In this document: positions 55,165-64,000 of the stretch, in pieces
Layout: every line of letters starts with the position of its first letter
How positions within the stretch are numbered: position 1 is the first letter of the stretch
Assembly (NCBI GenBank): GCA_963971575.1
Contig: OZ020616.1
Span: forward strand, 41,816,250-41,880,249
From: Liopterus haemorrhoidalis
Taxonomy: Eukaryota; Arthropoda; Insecta; Coleoptera; Dytiscidae
Direction: 5' to 3'
DNA length: 64,000 nucleotides
Made by a program: the position numbers and the translations under genes
The notes under the pieces: model-generated
What the model was told of the DNA's origin: nothing
The model's database searches: none
The model's input: only the letters and a program-made list of their open reading frames with translations

Positions 55165-55680
55165 TTTCTTCTTTGATATATGTATATAACAATAACAATG
55201 TGGCAATTTACTTGTTAATTTGGCGTGTAGTAGGTCATTTTCTTAGTGTGCACTTACTATCCTTTGATCTATTCTTATGAAGTTGTCTGTGCGGTGTGTT
55301 CAGCACTAGCTCGCTCAAGTACTTGTCCGTGTCCTGCACGTTAATTAAACCCCAGACCAAGTGGTTTATTGTCTGGATCAAGTCTTTAGTCAAGCAACCA
55401 GACCGGAACCTTATCAACATATAATACAATATGAAATAATAGAGAATTAGGATTTAGTGTACGTCAATGTAAACCAAAGGATAGTTCTACAAGTTTCAAG
55501 TTCTCTTAATAATACCCTAGAGAAATTATTTGTGAAACTAGAAAATTAGAAAGCAAGAACTGACATCCAAGTCCGCATTCCTGAACAAAGAACAAGTCAA
55601 GTAATCAACTCAACTATTCTACATGATTGTGATTTTAAAAAGACCGAACTTATAATCTATGTTACGTGTACCAAAAAAGT
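55165..55680. other. intergenic DNA, nothing recognised
   Basis: No frame or repeat is recognised between the HINE end fragment and the next HINE. Confidence 0.4.
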
Positions 55681-56184
55681 GTATTTTTTAGGGTTTTGTA
55701 GGTATGACCAAAAAACCCTTATACCGTCATTTTGTCGTATGTCTGTCTGTTCGGTAAAAATTGTAGCCAAACGGTTAAAACTAGAGAGTTGAAATTTGGT
55801 ATGGTTATCACCCGCACATAGGAAAAATACTAAAACATCTAAAAGCATATTCTCCTAAAAATATAAACAAATATGTTCTCATCGGAAAAAAAGTTGAGTT
55901 GGGTATCAAATGAAAGCCCTTAGTACGTGGATTAACGATCAAAATTTTATTTTTGCAAAATAAACTATTTTGACGCGATTTTTGCCAAAATTGTGCAAAA
56001 AAAAAATTGTCCCACACCTGTAGCCCAGATGGTTTAAACTAAAAATCTGAAAAAAATCTATGTAATGTACATTGGTGTGAACCGGAATAGTACAACAGGA
56101 ATTTTTGATCAGAATATGTTATCGGAAAATAACGCATTTTTGTTTTGTTTTTTGTTATAGTTATGTAACACACTATACTAGAAA

Positions 56185-56252
56185 GCGTATCCTGGTTTAA
56201 TGGTTAGCTTGCTTGCTACGCAGCAAACTAGGGTTCGCTCCCGGGCACAGGA
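56185..56252 (+). other. tRNA-like Pol III promoter cassette inside HINE
   Basis: A box TGGTTTAATGGTTAGC (56193-56208), TTGCT/AGCAA stem around an 8-base loop, B box GGGTTCGCTCCC (56231-56242). It occupies the same place as the different cassettes at 5265-5340 (minus) and 1350-1440. Not a functional tRNA by fold. Confidence 0.6.
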
Positions 56253-56697
56253 GACAATTTTTTTTTTTTTTTTATTTATTATTGTGTTTAAATTATTTTG
56301 TCAAAATTCTAGTTATATTTTGGCAAATGTTGTTAATTTTTAAGAGCGTAAATTTAATAACCAGTTGGAATTGTTGGAATTATATTTTTATTCTATGAAG
56401 CAAAAACAACCAATGGAAGCCAATATATATATATATATATAGCACGGTTCATTAAGATTTTGAAAATTGCACCTATGGCTTCCATTGGTTGTTTTTGCTT
56501 CATAGAATAAAAATATAATTCCAACAATTCCAACTGGTTATTAACTTTACGCTCTTAAAAATTAACAACATTTGCCAAAATACAAGGTGTCTCAAAAGAA
56601 ATTTTATATTTATTTAGCTTACTGCGTGAACGCAACGTATCCGAGGGACGTGTTGGTTATGTCAATCGGTAGCCTGGCTCTTGGGAATTCAGTCACT

Positions 56698-57138
56698 ATG
56701 GAGCGTTTCTCGGGAGCAGACCGCGCGTTATGCGTGCGAGAGTTTTACAAAAACGGTGATTCGGCGACTGTAGCGCGTAGAAAATTCTGCAGTATTCGAG
56801 GTTTTCGCCACTTAAATGATGCGCCAAGCATTCCTCTCATTCGACATTGGGTTAAAAAGTTTGAAGAGACTGGTACAACGCTGGATAAATCAAAATCCCG
56901 GCGACCTAGGTCATCAAGAACGGTAGAAAACGTGGAGAATGTTAATCAGTTTGTTCGTGACGACCCGAACCTTTCAATTCGGAAGCGCGCAAGTTCTTTA
57001 AATGTGCATAGATCATCATTACATCGCATTATGCACAAAGACCTAAAGCTGCACCCCTACAAAATTCTATTGGTGCAAGAATTAAAGCCCCAAGATGCCA
57101 GTCAGAGGCTTAATTTCGTAAATTCTCAGGCAAATTGA
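56698..57138 (+). pseudogene. transposase N-terminal DNA-binding part, open frame (DUF4817-type)
   Basis: Start at MERFSGADRALCVREFYKNG (56698). 146 residues: helix-turn-helix start, RKFCSIRGFRHLN, IRHWVKKFEETGTT, a basic SRRPRSSRT linker, VRDDPNLSIRKRASSLNVHR (second HTH) and KDLKLHPYKI up to LNFVN, where the frame runs into the deletion and stops. The usual protein of this group continues with the DDE core. As it stands, the product would be a DNA-binding fragment without catalytic residues; whether it is expressed is unknown. Confidence 0.75.
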
Positions 57139-57401
57139 TCTCCCGGAGAGGTGACATAAATTGGCCTCCACGCAGTCCAGATTTAACCCCTATGGACTTT
57201 TTCCTATGGGGTTATCTTAAATCTAAAGTTTACGCCAATAAACCGACTTCACTGGCGCATTTGAAAGAAAATATCCGTCACGAAATGGCAGCCATCCCTG
57301 AGTCCACCTGCCGAGACGTCATAAGTAATTTTACTGTTCGATTAAATGAGTGCCGAGAACGCGAGGGTCTACATTTAGACGATATTATTTTTAAGAAATA
57401 A
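57135..57401 (+). pseudogene. transposase C-terminal part, open frame
   Basis: 88 codons without a stop: GDINWPPRSPDLTPMDFFLW (last catalytic Asp in SPDLTP), GYLKSKVYANKPTSLAHLKE, then HEMAAIPESTCRDVISNF and ECREREGLHLDDIIFKK. The first in-frame Met is probably not a natural start; the frame is what remains after the internal deletion. Confidence 0.7.
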
Positions 57402-57954
57402 ATCCCCAAAAAGTGTATTTTAATAATTAATAAACATTTGTTCTATATACGGCTTACTTTTTTTTTAATCGATCCACTAAATATAAAATTTCTTTTGAGA
57501 CACCTTGTATAACTAGAATATTGACAAAATAATTTAAACAAAATAATAAATAAAAAAAAAACAAAAAATTAAATTGTATATATATATAAATTGTATATAT
57601 ATATATACATTAAAATTAACAAAAAAATATTTTAACATAAAATTTTTATTTAAAGCTCTTAGATTAACAGACGATAAATTATTTTAAAAATATCCTTCAT
57701 TTTGCCGAGATTACTACAAAGTAAAATTTGTCCTACACACTTAGCATGCCACCTTCACTATTATACACCTGCGAAACCCTGCAATGTGTGAAAATTCACA
57801 CTTCACATCAATTATTTCCTATTCGGTTGCTAGTTTTTTTTCCATCGATATGTATTCACTACTTAAATTAATTTGTGTATTTGTTATTATTATTTTTAAT
57901 ACTGTACTAACCATGTCGTTATACGACATAATTAAATAAATTTAAATATTCAAA

Positions 57955-58095
57955 CTGCCGACCGGCGTAGCGTAGTAGTAACAAACGTGCTCTGCGTTGC
58001 TAAGGTCTCGGGTTCAAATCCTATTCAGACATGGAATTTAAAAAAATTACAACTGTCCTGGCTAATTGCCGAAATGGCAAAAGCCATTAAAAATA
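57955..58095 (+). mobile_element. tRNA-derived SINE, left member of an inverted pair
   Basis: A box GGCGTAGCGTAGTAG (57963), B box GGGTTCAAATCC (58010-58021), a short body CTGTCCTGGCTAATTGCCGA, AATGGCAAAAGCCATTAAAA, A-rich tail. The head resembles 39262 (TAGCGTAGTGG). Confidence 0.65.
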
Positions 58096-58129
58096 AAAAC
58101 CTTCAGATGTTTTTTTTTTAAATTTAATT

Positions 58130-58266
58130 TAATGGCCTGTGCTGCTGCAGCAATTATCCAGGACATTTTTTTTTATTTGTGAAAAATTCCATGCTTGAAC
58201 GGGATTCGAACCCGAGACTTTCGCAAAGCAGAGCACATGTGTTACCACTACGCTACGCCGGCCGGC
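58130..58266 (-). mobile_element. tRNA-derived SINE, right member of the inverted pair
   Basis: Minus strand: GCCGGCCGGCGTAGCGTAGT, GGTAACACATGTGCTCTGCT and B box CGGGTTCGAATCCC (58199-58212), body TCCTGGATAATTGCTGCAGC. The two copies face tail to tail with about 35 bp between, and their 5' flanks also share GCCG(A/G)CCGGCGTAG. Confidence 0.65.
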
Positions 58267-58269
58267 AAC

Positions 58270-59185
58270 CTTTAAATGTTCAAACAGAGACATAAGCGAT
58301 TTTTTCCTGGCCAGCTTTGTTAAAAATTGATTTTAATCCCATGATAATATTGTAGATTAAAATTTTGTATGGGCGCAACTACGTAGCCATTCATTAAAAT
58401 TACAATTACACAATATAATTTCCTCATATTTTCTTAAATTTTGTTTAAATATTGAACAATAAAAATCACTCTTTTGCTTTAGCAGTATCTGGTGTGTTCT
58501 GAAATTTCTTCAAGTTATTCAATACTGAAGAACACGATCACCACTTTGAATTTGAATTTCAAACGAAACCTCGAAAAGTTAATGTTGCAACATCAGAAGC
58601 AGAGTAGACGTTAGACGGTAGACAGAGAGAAAACCAACAAATCCTTATAACTGTGTTAACACGTAATCACACAGATGCAGGTGGATTTAGTTGTTCCTTA
58701 AATTACAGGATTATTCTACAGTGAGCATATATCCAGTAATCTTACCTAGCCAAGATTGCATATATAGTAATGCAGTTTGCATTGATCTTAGAGGGAATGT
58801 CGGCAATTGCGGCATTCTCAGGTTTGTTCTCTGGAGTGCCGCGGTCTTTACATCACAATACAGATAAGTTTTAGACAGCTTGACACTTCCAGTTATTTGA
58901 TCTACCTGCATACTAACAATGCGTCGTTAAAGTCACATGAATAATTAAATATATTACGCATATTAATAAAAGCAACCTGGTATTAACTCCCATAACACAT
59001 TTCATATATCGTACCTACTCCAAAAACTGACCAAGGCAAATGTTAATAAATTTGGAAAAATCGTTTTACAAGTTCAGGTACAAAAACTTAAAAATAATGT
59101 CAAAATTTAAAAAAAAATCTCTTTATTAATGTGATTACAAAAGTAAATACAATGTAATAAGAAACATACGCCATTTGATATTGTT
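58270..59185. other. AT-rich intergenic DNA, nothing recognised
   Basis: No gene or repeat is recognised. At 59188 TTAA followed by CCCTTACGTTACGATG looks like a lone piggyBac-type end without a partner. Confidence 0.4.
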
Positions 59186-59761
59186 TAACCCTTACGTTAC
59201 GATGTCCTTTGGTTGCGGTGTGGGGTACAAATGTACCCCATTTTTATTTTATCGTAAATAAATAATTTATTAATAATTTGTATTCAGGTTTACTATGGAA
59301 TATATTAAACATTTTTTTTAGCTGAAATTAAAATATTTTCAATTGCAATGTTTTCATACGTTCAACATTCATAAAATCCTGTTTCATACTAACCAACTAA
59401 ATTTCTAGCAAAGCATAGTATACGCCCAACCTGATACGTCCGTCCTGTCCGACGTCCAGAATCAGACTGAAGCGGGTACTTAGGCGGTAGCTGCTTTGCA
59501 AAAATCAGGGAATTCACCGAAGTTGATCCCGCCCTTTACTTAAAAATAACCAATAAAATTCATGAAAAATAAATTAATTAATATTAGGTGTTTAAAATAA
59601 AATATGAAAAAAACCTACATTGTTTCATAAGTAGGTAAATAAAGTATTTATAGTACAAGGTGTTTCAAAAGAAATTTTATATTTAGTGGATCGATTAAAA
59701 AAAAAGTAAGCCGTATATAGAAAAAATGTTTATTAATTATTAAAATACACTTTTTGGGGAT

Positions 59762-60028
59762 TTATTTATTAAAAATAATATCGTCTAAATGTAGACCCTC
59801 GCGTTCACGGCACTCATTTAATCGAACAGTAAAATTACTTATGACGTCTCGGCAGGTGGACTCAGGGATGGCTGCCATTTCGTGACGGATATTTTCTTTC
59901 AAATGCGCCAGTGAAGTCGGTTTATTGGCGTAAACTTTAGATTGAAGATAACCCCATAGGAAAAAGTCCATAGGGGTTAAATCTGGACTGCGTGGAGGCC
60001 AATTTATGTCACCTCTCCAGGATATCAA
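59762..60028 (-). pseudogene. transposase C-terminal part, open frame (copy 2)
   Basis: 88 codons: GDINWPPRSPDLTPMDFFLW, GYLQSKVYANKPTSLAHLKE, CREREGLHLDDIIFNK. It differs from copy 1 at only a few residues (R/W near the start, K/Q, K/N). Confidence 0.7.
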
Positions 60029-60477
60029 TTTGATATATTCTCAATCACCTGATTTACGAAATTAAGCCTCTGACTGGCATCTTGGGGCTTTAATTCTTGC
60101 ACCAATTGAATTTTGTAGGGGTGCAGCTTTAGGTCTTTGTGCATAATGCGATGTAATGATGATCTATGCACATTTAAAGCACTTGTGCGCTTCCGAATTG
60201 AAAGGTTCGGGTCGTCACGAACAGACTGATTAACATTCTCCACGTTTTCTACCGTTCTTGATGACCTAGGTTGCCCGGATTTTGATTTATCCAGCGTTGT
60301 ACCAGTCTCTTCAAACTTTTTAACCCAATGTCGAATGAGAGGAATGCTTGGCTCATCATTTAAGTGGCGAAAACCTCGAATACTGCAGAATTTTCTACGC
60401 GCTACAGTCGCCGAATCACCGTTTTTGTAAAACTCTCGCACGAATAACGCGCGGTCTGCTCCCGAGAAACGCTCCAT
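60025..60477 (-). pseudogene. transposase N-terminal DNA-binding part, open frame (copy 2)
   Basis: Start MERFSGADRALFVREFYKNG at 60477, 150 residues, same blocks as copy 1 (IRHWVKKFEETGTT, VRDDPNLSIRKRTSALNVHR, KDLKLHPYKIQLVQELK), ending LNFVNQVIENISN then stop. The frame is open further upstream, but that lies partly outside the element, so the start at 60477 is preferred. Confidence 0.75.
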
Positions 60478-60609
60478 AGCGACTGAATTCCCAAGAGCCA
60501 GGCTACCGATTGACATAACCCCCGCGCCCCTCGGATACGTTGCGTTCACGCAGTAAGCTAAATAAATATAAAATTTCTTTTGAGACACCTTGTATTTATA
60601 AACCTCAGG

Positions 60610-61450
60610 AACGATTATTTTATTCAAATTTTGTGGGGTACATTTTAAGTAGCACTGCTCTGTAAGAGTTAACCAAAAAGTAGTAGTTAGGCATGTGCAG
60701 CATGTGCAGTGGCACATGGCCTCGCGGCCCAACAGACCTCGCGGCCCAACAGGCCTCGCGCATTGTGCGAACTTTCTGAACCGCGCGTACTCGCGTACAC
60801 CAAACTCCCATCTAAATTGTATATGTAGTTTTCAAGCGCGCTGAAATTAGAAATAAGAAAACGGGTGGGGTGCTTTGCATCAGCTGTGAAGCGCTGTAAT
60901 TCCCCGAATACGAGAAAACATCACACAGCCGAAAGTTGTTATTGATAGATGCCACAAAAAAAGAAATAGTGTAACATTCACTAAATGTATCCCTCATTAA
61001 AATATATACATTTGAAACATTATAGGAGTATCTAATATGTAAACATAGCGTGGTAGCGGACAGCACCAAGTAAGGAAAATTACATTTTGACTGATGTATC
61101 TCGTTCATTCCGTCATTTTGCGTGGCCATCATTATTGATCCAGCCCATTTTGACCATCGCGTCAAAACGGGCTGAAAAAGCAAAGAAAGGTGGAAATAAT
61201 ATAACTAGGGGTCACTTTCAGGGACAGGAGTAGATAAACTGGGCCGGTTCTGGTGCACTTGCAACAGGTTTCTCCGCTTAAGTCGCTAGCGTCACAGCGC
61301 TACTGTAGGTGACGTAGTTCAAAGTCGTGGCTAGTACTTATCAGCAGCAACAAGCAACGTCAATAACACCAACAACAACAAAAAACAACGAAAACAACGC
61401 TAACAACATCATCAAAATTAACACCGATGAGATGTGGAAGTAACCATCTA
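60610..61450. other. GC-richer unique DNA, function unknown
   Basis: 60680-60790 contains a duplicated CCTCGCGGCCCAACAG and GCATGTGCAGCATGTGCAGT, slightly like 29830-29875 in the hAT composite. 61325-61420 is rich in CAA/AAC triplets. No frame with a recognisable domain was found. Confidence 0.3.
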
Positions 61451-61574
61451 CGGCTAATGGATAATAATAAGGAAGGTATTAAGGCAAAATTTTAGTTTTA
61501 GGATTTTTTTGTTAACAAAAGAGTTTTAGTACCGAAACATCTCCTTATAATGAGAAATTTGATATGCCATATAG

Positions 61575-61690
61575 CCTTTGTTTGAATCCTGGTTCTACTC
61601 TATCATCCTTCTTAATTTCGTTAAAATATGTTCAGCCGTTTTTACATGAATCTCATACAAACAGACAGACACCAATTGATTTTTTTTACG
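61575..61690 (-). repeat. fragment of an ACAGACAGAC-bearing interspersed repeat
   Basis: GTTCAGCCGTTTTTACATGA, ATCTCATACAAACAGACAGA, CACC is a pattern common to insect repeats with a tetranucleotide end. It could be a diverged HINE-type 5' region (minus) but lacks the AGAGAGTTGAAATTT block. Confidence 0.3.
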
Positions 61691-61729
61691 GCTACCATGT
61701 TATAATCACCTGAATCGTGTAGAAACCAA

Positions 61730-62810
61730 ATATGAGAACAAAAAAGTAAATAAATAATAATAATAAAATAAAATAAAATAAATAAAAATAAACAGATACT
61801 GCTTCCAATTTAGTTAATAGAGATGCGACTGGTTTTCTAAAAATGGGAGACGTATTAGAGGAAATTCTTGGGACAACCGCACAAGAGATGGGCACAAAAC
61901 TAGTTCAAACTGGTACAAACATGAAGAAATTCTTATTCGCAAGAAATAAAATAAGATTAAATAAGTCTAGTTTCCTTTCTAAAAGGCCTCGTACTAATAA
62001 ACAAAAATAAATTGCTTCATTATAGAATATCTTAAATTATAATTAAGAAAACTTTACCAACATTAAAATACTGTAGAGTTTGAAAAGTGTTACGGGAGCT
62101 ATAATTTATTTTATTATTACTTCACATCATGAAACGTTATACAGGAAGTTGAGAAAATTGCGGAAAACTATTTCCTTAACGTGACAAAGAAACAAATAAG
62201 ATTTCGATGTAATCTCACTGAAATGACAGTTTGAATATGAAAAACAATTTTCTACGTGTAAATTTTTTCGTCAATGTCTTTTTCAATCTTTTTTAAGACA
62301 ATTTTTTGTTTCTAAAAACAATTGCTCAGTTTAACGAACGAGTAATTTTCTTTTAAGTGAGAAAACTCACAAATGTTTGCGAAAAAACAAAAAAATACAA
62401 TGTTTCCCTTTATTATTGACTTGTTGATCCGTATATTTCCGTTTTAACTTTATAATTACATCTCTTTCCGCTTGCTCAATTAATATTCTTCAACGTTTTT
62501 ATGAATCTTTTTGTCAATTTGTCTTTTGACAACTGACAACTGAATTAAAATTCTGAAACAATTGAAAAAGCGTCCAATAATTAAAACACAAATAAAGTGA
62601 GTTGTGTCGAACACCAAACAGTAGATTAAATGGTTTAAATTAATTTTGAGTCACAAAGAGGAACACTAACAATATCATTAATATTGTTCAGTCAGAAAAG
62701 GGTAATAAGTATAAAATATATTATGTTTCTAAACTGGTAGCCACATATTGGCAAAAAAATTAGGCTCTGTGTTTCAAGAAACAGGTCTGAGCTTCCAGTA
62801 CTATGTATAT
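61730..62810. other. AT-rich intergenic DNA with A/T simple repeats
   Basis: 61746-61792 is a run of (AATA)/(AAATA) repeats. AGAGATG(C/G)G words at 61820 and 61883 recall hAT-type ends but do not form a pair with a duplication. Confidence 0.35.
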
Positions 62811-62817
62811 ATATATA

Positions 62818-62991
62818 TGTAAGGATCAGATCTAATTCTTGGACGTCTTTTGTAATATGTTACGTTAGTAACCATAACATGATGACATATATGTGACAGA
62901 TTGTACATAGACGTAGTAATAAATGCTTATTTGTGCTTGGATTTGTGTGTTTTAATTGATATTATCATAAACGCTATAAAGCGTTCTATCA
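62818..62991 (+). mobile_element. possible short LTR with primer-binding-like sequence
   Basis: TGTAAGGATCAGATC... to ...GCGTTCTATCA (TG...CA, 174 bp) contains AATAAA at 62920 and is followed by TCAGAAGTGGGATGCC, which resembles the region after some copia-type LTRs. No gag/pol and no second LTR in the window. Weak call. Confidence 0.25.
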
Positions 62992-62999
62992 TCAGAAGT

Positions 63000-64000
63000 G
63001 GGATGCCTACACCTACAACTAATTTTGGCCAGTTCTTGTTGTTCCATACATAAAATATTTAGAAAATTATTGATTAAAAGTGAAAATGATTGTCAGTTGC
63101 AAAAATAAGTTGAAATGTCAAAATTGGCTCACAAGAGTTTGAAAAATGGAGAACACAAGTACTATATTATAATTAAACTAAAAAAAATAATTAACCCCAA
63201 AACGTTGTGTACCCATATTATGGTGATCCGCAGTGATGAGTAGAAGTTGAAATGTTCTGGAATGAATTTGGATAAAGTACGTTAAAACTAATAGCAAAGA
63301 CTGGAAAACACTACAAGATGCAAATAAATTTTCCGATAACATAAAAAGGTTAAATAAAGAATAAGCTAAAGAGGTATGCAAATTTGACACTAAAATAATA
63401 AGAGAATAATGAGGTATGGTATTTCTAATTTGTTCTTGGTAGTTTAGAAATTTTGGATAAATACTTAACAAGGTAATTCAAAGAGTTTTATTATTATCGT
63501 GAATATGCTAAAAGGAAAGATTTTCAAAATTTCAGAGACTTAGCATTTACAGAACTGCAAATTAAAAAAAAAAATGGTTTAATTCAAAATGAACGTAAAA
63601 TTTTAGTTCTCCCAAGTTCAATAATACAAATGTACTAAGTTAAGTTTTTAACTGATGTGGTAATTGTGAAAACACAGACAAAAATTGACAGCCGAAAGGT
63701 GTCAAAGTTGTCTTGTCAGGTGTCAAAGATGTCTTGCTCTTAGGTTTGTACTAATGCTACATATTGGACGGAAGTGCTAATATAAAAGACAGATTTTACA
63801 ATTGATGCACATGCTATCTAATACTAAATGTGAACGATATAATACTGTGCATATTGCTTGCGCAGATCTTTTGTTGCAGCAATTGCAGAATTCCGTTTCC
63901 TGATTTCTGAGGTTAAAGGGTAAAACAAAAAAATTAAAGTGTAATATTTGTTGCTATTTCTAGATTTTGTTAGTCGAGTAAAATCAGGACGTATATTACT
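63000..64000. other. AT-rich intergenic DNA, nothing recognised
   Basis: The minus-strand frame at 63178-63471 is a chance frame in low-complexity sequence; no other signal. Confidence 0.4.

Larger units (their letters stand above)
56583..57507 (+). mobile_element. Tc1/mariner-type deletion derivative, copy 1
   Basis: Ends CAAGGTGTCTCAAAAGAAAT inverted over ~30 bp, TA on both sides (56581-56582, 57508-57509). 925 bp. Contains two open coding pieces with the catalytic middle removed. Sister of 59656-60592, which has the same ends and the same deletion region. Confidence 0.85.
55690..57815 (+). mobile_element. rearranged HINE with inverted duplication and a nested mariner derivative
   Basis: The 5' end AGGGTTTTGTAGGTAT (55690), a short GTCT run, and the interior to about 56160 are collinear with other copies. 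Then comes a tRNA-like cassette (56185-56252). From 56262 the interior continues to 56422, and is repeated inverted from 56473 on, around a (AT)n centre. The second arm is broken by the element 56583-57507 and resumes to about 57560. A 3' end with ACCTGCGAAACCCTGCAATG and hairpin lies at 57768-57815. Whether both ends belong to one original copy is inferred. Confidence 0.65.
59656..60592 (-). mobile_element. Tc1/mariner-type deletion derivative, copy 2
   Basis: Ends CAAGGTGTTTCAAAAGAAAT/ATTTCTTTTGAGACACCTTG with TA at both borders (59654-59655, 60593-60594). 937 bp. Sequence nearly identical to 56583-57507 over most of its length, and with the same missing catalytic middle. Confidence 0.85.

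Noticed and set aside
60812..61183. 123-codon minus-strand frame as a gene
   Set aside because: No recognisable domain, mixed composition, and no splice or promoter context; kept as unknown DNA.
63178..63471. 97-codon minus-strand frame as a gene
   Set aside because: Low-complexity AT-rich sequence with no motif.
1..64000. CRISPR array, operon or bacterial gene cluster
   Set aside because: Sequence is eukaryotic, AT-rich repeat DNA; tandem arrays found are satellites, microsatellites or MITE units without spacer-repeat structure.

Overview
This is a 64 kb stretch of AT-rich, arthropod-type (most likely insect) nuclear DNA with no convincing intact host gene. The evidence for an insect or close relative is the repeat population: a near full-length Mos1-type (mauritiana subfamily) mariner, several other mariner lineages, I/R1-, CR1- and RTE-like LINE tails, tRNA-derived SINEs, piggyBac, hAT and PIF/Harbinger relics, and a non-autonomous rolling-circle family with the layout of Drosophila DINE-1. 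Species cannot be read from the sequence. Nearly everything recognisable is a transposable element, and almost every coding remnant is broken. Layout: 0.5-2.1 kb, one Helentron-type element (HINE) nested inside another; 3.1-4.4 kb, a TTAA-flanked Kolobok-like relic; 4.4-6 kb, a small hAT MITE and another HINE; 6-7.6 kb, an inverted-repeat element carrying a TA-flanked MITE; 9-9.9 kb, scrambled pieces of an arthropod multicopy protein family; 11.2-12.2 kb, a SINE and a long foldback element; 12.6-14.2 kb, a LINE RNase H region split by a piggyBac-type MITE; 14.9-17.7 kb, a mariner split by a hAT-type MITE and a HINE; 17.8-19 kb, a foldback built on ~146-bp satellite units; 19.1-20 kb, a mariner deletion derivative. 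From 22.4 to 29.4 kb there is a hAT MITE, a dispersed 18S rRNA piece, LINE tails and five mariner-type relics. From 29.7 to 32.4 kb there is a hAT-in-hAT composite with a 335-bp tandem array; 33.3-34.5 kb is a piggyBac relic with a higher-order minisatellite; 35.6-36.9 kb is a Mos1-type mariner with one nonsense codon. From 37 to 49 kb there are MITEs, SINEs, LINE fragments and a hAT transposon (46.8-48.8 kb). From 50.6 to 53.4 kb there is a Crypton-like fragment, a palindrome and a PIF/Harbinger element holding a second TIR element that holds a LINE. From 54 to 60.6 kb there are SINEs, a composite HINE with an inverted duplication and two sister Tc1/mariner deletion derivatives. The last 3.4 kb is almost featureless apart from a possible short LTR. 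The most unusual signal is the HINE family. At least seven copies or fragments share a (GTCT)n microsatellite and a 3' hairpin, and at one fixed internal position the copies carry different tRNA-like (Pol III A-box/B-box) cassettes. All family assignments come from reading motifs, terminal repeats and target-site duplications by eye; no database search was run.
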